Positions 58,713 to 64,000 of a stretch of 64,000 nucleotides of DNA are shown here, piece by piece. The notes beneath the pieces were generated by a model. The model had not been told where the DNA came from, made no database searches, and saw only the letters and a program-made list of their open reading frames with translations. The DNA is taken from assembly GCF_042679085.1 (NCBI RefSeq), contig NZ_JBHTLQ010000003.1, positions 62,001 to 126,000 of the forward strand, in the 5' to 3' direction. How positions within the stretch are numbered: the stretch's first letter is position 1; each line of letters begins with the position of its first letter. A program made the translations under genes and the position numbers. The DNA is from Phenylobacterium conjunctum. Lineage in GTDB: Bacteria > Pseudomonadota > Alphaproteobacteria > Caulobacterales > Caulobacteraceae.

Positions 58713-59600
58713 TTAGGGCGCTTCACCCCTAAGCAGTTGAAGGATCGCGGAAAAGTCCTTTCCACCAGCCCCGAGACGGTCGAACAGCGCATAGAGCGCC
58801 TCGGCCTGGGCGCCCATGGGCGTAGAGGCGCCGGCCTTGGCGGCGGCGTCCTGGGCCAGCTTGAGGTCCTTCAGCATCATGGTGGTGGCGAATCCGCCCT
58901 CGTAGTCGCGATTGGACGGCGCGGTCTCCACCAGGCCCGGCCAGGGCGAGTAGCTGGTGAGCGACCAGCATTGGCCGGAGGACTTGGACGCGATCTCGAA
59001 GAACTTGTCCGGCGCCAGGCCCAGCTTTTCGGCCAGGGCGAAGGCCTCGGAGACGGCGATCATCGAGACGCCGAGCACCATATTGTTGCAGATCTTGGCC
59101 GCCTGCCCCGCCCCGTGGTCCCCGGCCCGGATGACAGCGCGGGCCATGGGCTCAAGCACGGGCTCGATGTCGGCGAAGTCCGCCTCGACGCACCCGACCA
59201 TGAAGGCCAGGGTCCCGGCCTCGGCGCCGGCCGCCCCGCCGGACACCGGCGCGTCGGCGAAGCGGAAGCCCGCCGCCACCGCCTGGGCCGCCACGGCGCG
59301 GGCGCTTTCCACGTCGATGGTCGAGCAGTCGATCAAGAGCGCGCCGGCCTTGGCCCGCGGCAGGACGTCATTCGCATAGACGGCGCGGACATGGGCGCCG
59401 GCCGGCAGCATGGTGATGACGACATCTGCGCCCTCTACCGCCTCGCCGGCAGTTGCGGCGGCCGTGCACCCCGCCGCCACCGCACGCTGCAGCGCGGCGG
59501 CGGACAGGTCGAAGGCGGAGACCTCGTGACCCGCCTTGGCCTGATTGGCGGCCATGCCGCCGCCCATGTTGCCAAGGCCGATGAAGGCGATGCGGGTCAT
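58713..59600 (-). CDS. mmsB: 3-hydroxyisobutyrate dehydrogenase
   Basis: A 295-residue NAD-dependent enzyme of valine breakdown. Seen: IAFIGLGNMGGGMAANQAKAGHEV in two parts, the DAPVSGGAAGAEAGTL substrate loop and the catalytic Lys in GAGQAAKICNNMVLG. The ATG at 59600 starts the NAD-binding domain. It is the last gene of the cluster with the methyltransferase, hydrolase and acyl-CoA dehydrogenase. Confidence 0.92.
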   Translation of the reverse strand: MTRIAFIGLGNMGGGMAANQAKAGHEVSAFDLSAAALQRAVAAGCTAAATAGEAVEGADVVITMLPAGAHVRAVYANDVLPRAKAGALLIDCSTIDVESARAVAAQAVAAGFRFADAPVSGGAAGAEAGTLAFMVGCVEADFADIEPVLEPMARAVIRAGDHGAGQAAKICNNMVLGVSMIAVSEAFALAEKLGLAPDKFFEIASKSSGQCWSLTSYSPWPGLVETAPSNRDYEGGFATTMMLKDLKLAQDAAAKAGASTPMGAQAEALYALFDRLGAGGKDFSAILQLLRGEAP

Positions 59601-59613
59601 GAGGCTCTGGTCC

Positions 59614-60369
59614 CTAGCTCTTGGGTTTCTGGAACTTGTAGATGAACTGGTCGGTGTGCCCACGGACGGCCGGGTCGAACACGTTCTTGGTGTAGTCGTC
59701 CTTCGGATTGCGCAGGACCTTGCTCTCGCCGACCAGCTTGAAGCCCGCGGCCTCCAGCTCCGACTTCACGATGGCCGGATCGATCCGGTGCGCGGTGTTG
59801 ACCGAGTCGATGGGTGTGCCGGCCGGGGCGGCGTGGTCGAGCACGATGTAGTAGCCGCCCGGCTTCAGGGCGTTGAACACCGCCTTGTTCACCGCAGCCA
59901 CGTCCAGGCTCAGCCGGGACAGGTGCAGGTCATGATAGTTCTGCGAGGTCCAGATCACGTCCGCCGGCGTTGGCAGGGCCAGGGTCTGGAAGTTGGCGGC
60001 GACGACCTTGATGTTTCCGTAATTGGCGTCGGCGGCCAGGGCCGCGACGGCCGGCGGCTTATCCTTGTTGGCGGCCTGGGCCTCGGAGATCACCGCATAG
60101 ACCGCGCCCTTGGGACCCACGGCCTTGGAGAAGATGCGGGTGAAATAGCCGCCGCCCGGCAGGAAGTCGGCCACGGTCTGGCCGGGCTTCACACCGGCGA
60201 ACTCCAGCATCTCGGCCGGCTTGCGGTCAGCGTCGCGGCCGGTGTCCTCGGTGGGACGGCCCTTGTCGGCCACGGCGGCCATGATGGCGGCGGAGGGCTT
60301 TGCGGCTGCAGCGCTTGCCGAGCCCAGGGCGAAGGCCGCGACCGCGGCCAGCATCAGAGTGCGTTTCAT
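59614..60369 (-). CDS. Class I SAM-dependent methyltransferase with an N-terminal signal peptide
   Basis: A 251-residue methyltransferase-fold protein with a Sec-type signal, MKRTLMLAAVAAFALGSASAAAA, here described in parts: basic start, hydrophobic core, cleavage region near residue 23. The Rossmann motif I reads VADFLPGGGYFTRIF and a later NALKPGGYYIVLDH matches motif IV/post-I of the COG4798 'predicted methyltransferase' type. SAM is cytoplasmic, so a secreted SAM-enzyme is puzzling. The gene lies inside a valine-degradation cluster, 13 bp upstream of mmsB, but no catalytic role there is known. Confidence 0.8.
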   Translation of the reverse strand: MKRTLMLAAVAAFALGSASAAAAKPSAAIMAAVADKGRPTEDTGRDADRKPAEMLEFAGVKPGQTVADFLPGGGYFTRIFSKAVGPKGAVYAVISEAQAANKDKPPAVAALAADANYGNIKVVAANFQTLALPTPADVIWTSQNYHDLHLSRLSLDVAAVNKAVFNALKPGGYYIVLDHAAPAGTPIDSVNTAHRIDPAIVKSELEAAGFKLVGESKVLRNPKDDYTKNVFDPAVRGHTDQFIYKFQKPKS

Positions 60370-60425
60370 CAGGTCCTCCCACAGGAATTTGGCCTGGATA
60401 CCACCTGCCGGCGGCCCAAGTCCCA

Positions 60426-61478
60426 TTACACTCCAGTTAAGGGCGACCATTCCTGAGCGGAAGGTAGGGGCGCGAAGATCTCGTCCAACAGGGCCTCCGA
60501 GACGCCCGAAACCGTGGCCGGGCTCCACTTGGGCGCATTGTCCTTGTCGACAATCACCGCGCGGACGCCTTCGATGAAATCGTGCTTGCGCACCACCCGC
60601 GCACCGATCCGGTACTCCATGACCATGTTGTCGGCGAAGGTCTTGGCCTCGGTGCCCAGTTTCAGCTGTCGATAGGCGACCTTCAGGGTCTGGGGCGACT
60701 TGGTGGCCATGACTTTCAGCTGGTCGCGCGCCCAGTCGGTGTCGGCCGCCTGTAGAGCAGACAGAATCGCCTCGACGCTCTCGCCGCCAAATAGCCGGTC
60801 GATCTCGTCCTGGTGCTGGGCCAGGGGCGGACGGCCGGCGTCACCTTCGAACTGCGTCAGCAGGGTCTCGACCGCGGCCGGATCGGCGATCAGGGCGGCC
60901 TTGAAGTCAGCGATGCGGCTGCTCTCGATGAAGTCAGTGGCCATGCCGATCAGCTCGCAGTCGGCGGCCTTCACCCGCGCGCCCGTCAAAGCCAGCCACA
61001 GGCCGATATGGCCAGGCATGCGCGACAGGAACCAGCCGCCGCCGACATCCGGGAACAGGCCGATGCCGGTTTCCGGCATGGCGTAGGTGGTCCGCTCCGT
61101 CGCCACGCGATAGCGCGACGGGGCCGCCAGGCCGACGCCGCCGCCCATGGTGACGCCGTCCATGATGGTCACGACCGGCTTCGGATACTCGAACAGCAGG
61201 TGGTTCAGGCGGTACTCGATGAAGAAGAACTCGCAGGCCTCGCGGCCATCGCCCGCCCCGCTGTCGGCCAGCATGCGGATGTCGCCGCCGGCGCAGAAGC
61301 CGCGCTCGCCGGAATGGTCCAACAGCACCAGCTCCACAGCCGGATCGTCTTTCCAGCCCAGCAGCGCCTCGGTCATCGCCCGGCACATGCCGGTGTTCAG
61401 GGCGTGCAGGGCCTGGGGCCGGTTCAGGGTGATACGGCCGACCTTGCCTTCGGTGCGGATCAGGACGTCGTCAGTCAT
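60426..61478 (-). CDS. 3-hydroxyisobutyryl-CoA hydrolase (enoyl-CoA hydratase superfamily)
   Basis: A 350-residue member of the ECH_2 group. Seen: RITLNRPQALHALN, FCAGGDIRML, MDGVTMGGGVGLAAPSRYRVATERT in parts and AMPETGIGLFPDVGGGWFLSR in two parts, the pattern of 3-hydroxyisobutyryl-CoA hydrolases that release 3-hydroxyisobutyrate from its CoA ester in valine catabolism. Neighbours (acyl-CoA dehydrogenase, mmsB) support this over a plain enoyl-CoA hydratase. Its start overlaps the acyl-CoA dehydrogenase stop by 4 bp. Confidence 0.9.
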   Translation of the reverse strand: MTDDVLIRTEGKVGRITLNRPQALHALNTGMCRAMTEALLGWKDDPAVELVLLDHSGERGFCAGGDIRMLADSGAGDGREACEFFFIEYRLNHLLFEYPKPVVTIMDGVTMGGGVGLAAPSRYRVATERTTYAMPETGIGLFPDVGGGWFLSRMPGHIGLWLALTGARVKAADCELIGMATDFIESSRIADFKAALIADPAAVETLLTQFEGDAGRPPLAQHQDEIDRLFGGESVEAILSALQAADTDWARDQLKVMATKSPQTLKVAYRQLKLGTEAKTFADNMVMEYRIGARVVRKHDFIEGVRAVIVDKDNAPKWSPATVSGVSEALLDEIFAPLPSAQEWSPLTGV

Positions 61479-62614
61479 TGGCGCAGCATCTCCCGGGCTA
61501 TGATCACCCGCATGATTTCGTTGGTGCCCTCCAGGATCTGGTGGACGCGCAGGTCGCGAACGATCCGCTCCAGCGGATAGTCGCGCAGATAGCCGTAGCC
61601 GCCGTGCAGCTGCAGGGCCTGGTTGGCGACCTCGAACCCCGCGTCCGTGGCGTAGCGCTTGGCCATGGCGCAATAGCGCGTGGCGTTGGGGTCCTTCTTG
61701 TCGAGCGCGTCGGCGGCCCGGCGCACCATCAGGCGCGCGGCGTCGAGGTCGGTCGCCATGTCGGCCAGACGGAATTGCAGGGCCTGGAAGTCGGCCAGGC
61801 GCTGCCCGAACTGCTGACGTTCCAGCAGGTAGGCTCGGGCGGTGTCGAGGGCGAGCTGGGCGCCGCCCAGGGAGCAGGAGGCGATGTTGATCCGACCGCC
61901 GTCCAGACCGGCCATGGCGAAGCGGAAGCCCTCGCCCTCCCCGCCCAGGCGGTTGGCGGCCGGCACGCGCACACTGTCCAGGTTCACCTGGGCCGTGGGC
62001 TGGGCGTTCCAGCCCATCTTGCGCTCATTGGCCCCGAAGGAGACTCCCGGCCAGTCGCGCTCCACCACGAAGGCCGAGACGCCCTTGGCCCCAGGCCCGC
62101 CGGTGCGGGCCATGATCAGGTAGACGTCCGAGACGCCCGCGCCTGAGATGAAGGCCTTGGAGCCGGTCAGCACATAGTCGTCGCCGTCCATCACCGCGAC
62201 GGTCTTCATCGCCGCCGCATCCGAGCCGGAGCCAGGCTCGGTCAGGCAGTAGCTGGCGATCAGCTCCATGCTGGTCAGTCGCGGCAGGTAGCGGTGACGC
62301 AGGTCGTCCGAGGCGAACCGGTCAATCATCCACGAGACCATGTTGTGGATCGAGATGAAGGCGGCCGACGCCACATCGCCATAGCTCAGCTGCTCGAACA
62401 CGATGGAGGCGTCCAGACGGCCCAGGGCCGAGCCGCCGACATCCTCGCGCACATAGAGGCCGGCGAACCCCAGCCCGGCGGCCTTGCGCAACACGTCGAC
62501 CGGGAAGTGCTTTTCCTCGTCCCAGCGGGCGGAATGGGGCGCTAGCTCCTCGGCGGCGAAGCTGCGCGCCGCCTCCTCGATGGCCCGCTGATCCTCTGTC
62601 AGGTTGAAGTCCAT
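61475..62614 (-). CDS. Acyl-CoA dehydrogenase, probably isobutyryl-CoA dehydrogenase
   Basis: A 379-residue FAD enzyme. Seen: YCLTEPGSGSDAAAMKT, the GSKAFISGAG segment, MGWNAQPTAQVNLDSVRVP in parts and the C-terminal LHGGYGYLRDYPLERIVRDLR in two parts with the catalytic Glu in ILEGTNEIMR. Together with the hydrolase and mmsB it forms the isobutyryl-CoA to methylmalonate-semialdehyde part of valine degradation. Substrate choice is inferred from context. It heads the operon. Confidence 0.9.
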   Translation of the reverse strand: MDFNLTEDQRAIEEAARSFAAEELAPHSARWDEEKHFPVDVLRKAAGLGFAGLYVREDVGGSALGRLDASIVFEQLSYGDVASAAFISIHNMVSWMIDRFASDDLRHRYLPRLTSMELIASYCLTEPGSGSDAAAMKTVAVMDGDDYVLTGSKAFISGAGVSDVYLIMARTGGPGAKGVSAFVVERDWPGVSFGANERKMGWNAQPTAQVNLDSVRVPAANRLGGEGEGFRFAMAGLDGGRINIASCSLGGAQLALDTARAYLLERQQFGQRLADFQALQFRLADMATDLDAARLMVRRAADALDKKDPNATRYCAMAKRYATDAGFEVANQALQLHGGYGYLRDYPLERIVRDLRVHQILEGTNEIMRVIIAREMLRQ

Positions 62615-62687
62615 GACACCCTCGATTTCGTTGGGTTGAGCAACTGGCTCCGCTGGCGCAACCTGTCAACGAGGTGACGGAGGGTCA

Positions 62688-63173
62688 GTGGGTTCAATGC
62701 TGGAAGACGCAGGGCGCGCGCGCCAGGGCGAGACCGCCCGCAACCTGGCCCTGGTCAACTATGGCCTGCTGTTCGCGGCCATCTTCTTCGCAGGGGTCCC
62801 CGCCCTGATCGCGGTGATCATCGCGTATGTGCAGCGCGACGAGGCTCCGGCGCGGATTCGCAGCCATCACGACTACCAGATCCGAATCTTCTGGGTCGCC
62901 TTCGCCCTGACCCTGGCGGCGGGCGTCGCCTTCCTCACCGCCCTGGTCAGCGGCCTGTCGGAGCTGATCGCCTACACACGGATGAACGGTTGGGAGCAGC
63001 ACAGCCTGAGCATCGATGTCTCGCAGATGAGCCTCGATGGCCGAATTGTCGGCCTGATCGTGCTGGGCGTGATCCTGTCGATCCTGACGGGCCTGTGGCT
63101 GATCGCGGCGCCGGCCATCGGCTTCATCAGGCTTGCGTCAGAGCGGGGGATCGGCGAGAGCCCGACCAGCTGA
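62688..63173 (+). CDS. DUF4870/Tic20-like membrane protein
   Basis: A 161-residue protein with three clear hydrophobic helices: residues ~24-47, ~66-90 and ~117-145, with QRDEAPARIRSHHDYQIRIFW between the first two. This resembles the DUF4870 (Tic20-like) family of small membrane proteins of unknown role. A GTG at 62688 with a GGAGGG site and an ATG at 62697 are both possible starts. It lies 15 bp before hemB on the same strand and is probably co-transcribed with it. Confidence 0.72.
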   Translation: MGSMLEDAGRARQGETARNLALVNYGLLFAAIFFAGVPALIAVIIAYVQRDEAPARIRSHHDYQIRIFWVAFALTLAAGVAFLTALVSGLSELIAYTRMNGWEQHSLSIDVSQMSLDGRIVGLIVLGVILSILTGLWLIAAPAIGFIRLASERGIGESPTS

Positions 63174-63188
63174 TTTCGGAGCGCCCTC

Positions 63189-64000
63189 ATGTCCCCCGCC
63201 CCCCTCGCCGCCTATCCCGCCCTGCGCCTGCGCCGCCTGCGGCAGGCCGACTGGGTTCGCCGCCTGGTGCGCGAGACGGTGCTGACCCCGTCCGACCTGA
63301 TCTGGTCGATGGTGGTGCACGAGGGCGAAGGCGAGATCCCGGTGTCCTCCATGCCGGGCGTGTCGCGCCTGTCGGTCAAGAAGGCCGCTGAGGCCGCGGT
63401 CGAGGCGCGCAAGCTGGGCATTCCGGCCATCGCCATCTTCCCGCACATCGACGGCGCCCGGAAGGACGCGACGGGCAGCCTGGCGCTCGATCCGAACGGC
63501 GTGATCATCCGCGCGGTCAAGGCCATGAAGGACGCGGCGCCTGAGGTCGGGATCATGTGCGACGTGGCCCTGGATCCCTTCACCGACCACGGCCATGACG
63601 GCGTGATCGAGAATGGCCGCATCCTCAATGACGCCACCATCGAGAAGCTGGTCGCCCAGGGCCTGATCCAGGCCGAGGCCGGCGCCGACATCCTGGCGCC
63701 CTCCGACATGATGGACGGCCGCGTCGGGGTCCTGCGCCAGGCGCTGGAAGGCGCGGGCCACCAGGACGTCATGATCATGTCCTACGCCGCCAAGTACGCC
63801 TCGGCCTTCTACGGCCCGTACCGGGAGGCCATCGGCTCCGGCAAGCTGGGCACGGGTTCGGTCGGCAATCCGGGCGACAAGAAGACCTACCAGATGGACC
63901 ACGCCAACACCGAAGAAGCCCTGCGCGAGGTCGCCCTCGACATCGCCGAGGGCGCCGACATGGTCATGGTCAAGCCGGGCATGCCCTATCTGGATATCGT
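63189..64000 (+). CDS. hemB: Porphobilinogen synthase HemB (N-terminal part, runs off the window)
   Basis: About 270 residues of delta-aminolevulinic acid dehydratase are visible; the C-terminus lies beyond the right edge. It joins two 5-aminolevulinates to porphobilinogen. Seen: PHIDGARKDATGSLA-type block, the metal region CDVALDPFTDHGHDG, which is Asp-rich instead of the Cys-rich zinc form, the Schiff-base lysine in SYAAKYASAFYGPYREA and the second active-site lysine in MVMVKPGMPYLDI. The ATG at 63189 starts the conserved N-terminus. It is 15 bp downstream of the DUF4870 gene. Confidence 0.96.
   Translation, partial: MSPAPLAAYPALRLRRLRQADWVRRLVRETVLTPSDLIWSMVVHEGEGEIPVSSMPGVSRLSVKKAAEAAVEARKLGIPAIAIFPHIDGARKDATGSLALDPNGVIIRAVKAMKDAAPEVGIMCDVALDPFTDHGHDGVIENGRILNDATIEKLVAQGLIQAEAGADILAPSDMMDGRVGVLRQALEGAGHQDVMIMSYAAKYASAFYGPYREAIGSGKLGTGSVGNPGDKKTYQMDHANTEEALREVALDIAEGADMVMVKPGMPYLDI

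Noticed and set aside
57332..58792. A longer hemA starting at 58792
   Set aside because: The additional 78 codons lack homology and run through the FixK-like box; the ATG at 58558 begins the conserved N-terminus.

Overview
The window is an ordinary stretch of housekeeping chromosome from a high-GC alphaproteobacterium, most likely of the family Caulobacteraceae (Caulobacter or Phenylobacterium type). The evidence is a PopA-like cyclic-di-GMP effector with two receiver domains and a degenerate GGDEF domain, a MucR/Ros regulator, a two-domain cold-shock protein, 5-aminolevulinate synthase of the ALAS type (HemA), a class I polyhydroxyalkanoate synthase, and many genes joined by 4-bp ATGA overlaps. 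I see no transposase, integrase, prophage, CRISPR array or toxin island. The tRNA genes are not flanked by integration signatures.

Layout. 1-4.8 kb: the end of a phosphate-binding protein (PstS), an acyl-CoA racemase/CoA-transferase, an SDR oxidoreductase, then popA with a small membrane protein gene, closed by a dispersed palindromic repeat. 4.8-11.4 kb: DNA repair (mfd, recG) with sdhE and a lipoprotein gene between them. 11.4-16 kb: lipopolysaccharide inner-core precursors (kdsA-hldE-hldD) and a DUF3089 protein. 16-21 kb: a + strand run of cfa, cysteine synthase, mercaptopyruvate sulfurtransferase, a GNAT gene and metC. 21-28.2 kb: a secreted M20 peptidase, a host-attachment family gene behind a FixK/FNR-like box, an aldehyde dehydrogenase, a DUF2087 gene, three tRNAs (Arg, Pro, Glu), an NDUFS4-like Complex I subunit, a thioesterase, a glutaminyl cyclase lipoprotein and a double cold-shock protein.

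28.2-33.6 kb is an aminotransferase-hom-glpX-recJ operon on the - strand. 33.6-43.5 kb carries phaC, a lipoprotein with membrane segments, a Tat-exported MsrB, argC, the rplM-rpsI ribosomal operon with a strong terminator, a PhoX-family phosphatase, heme A synthase and two small membrane proteins. 43.5-48.3 kb has tRNA-Pro(GGG) and the block cytochrome-bc1 chaperone / DUF177 / plsX / fabH / ihfA / MerR, with bamE divergent. 48.3-56.6 kb: the proton pyrophosphatase hppA, a FliL-like gene with cheW, then glyA-nrdR-ribD(reductase only)-ribE-ribH-nusB-thiL. 56.8-64 kb: a MucR homologue, hemA behind a FixK/FNR-like box, a valine-degradation cluster (acyl-CoA dehydrogenase, 3-hydroxyisobutyryl-CoA hydrolase, secreted methyltransferase, 3-hydroxyisobutyrate dehydrogenase), a membrane protein and the start of hemB.

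I found no clearly new multi-gene system. The points most worth a second look are small: FixK/FNR-like boxes ahead of hemA and the attachment-family gene, a MucR homologue that has lost both zinc-ligand histidines, a riboflavin cluster whose RibD lacks its deaminase domain and whose ribBA is absent, a PHA synthase with a long lysine-rich N-terminal tail, a DUF3089 protein whose nucleophile serine is replaced, a methyltransferase with a signal peptide, and several unassigned palindromes.
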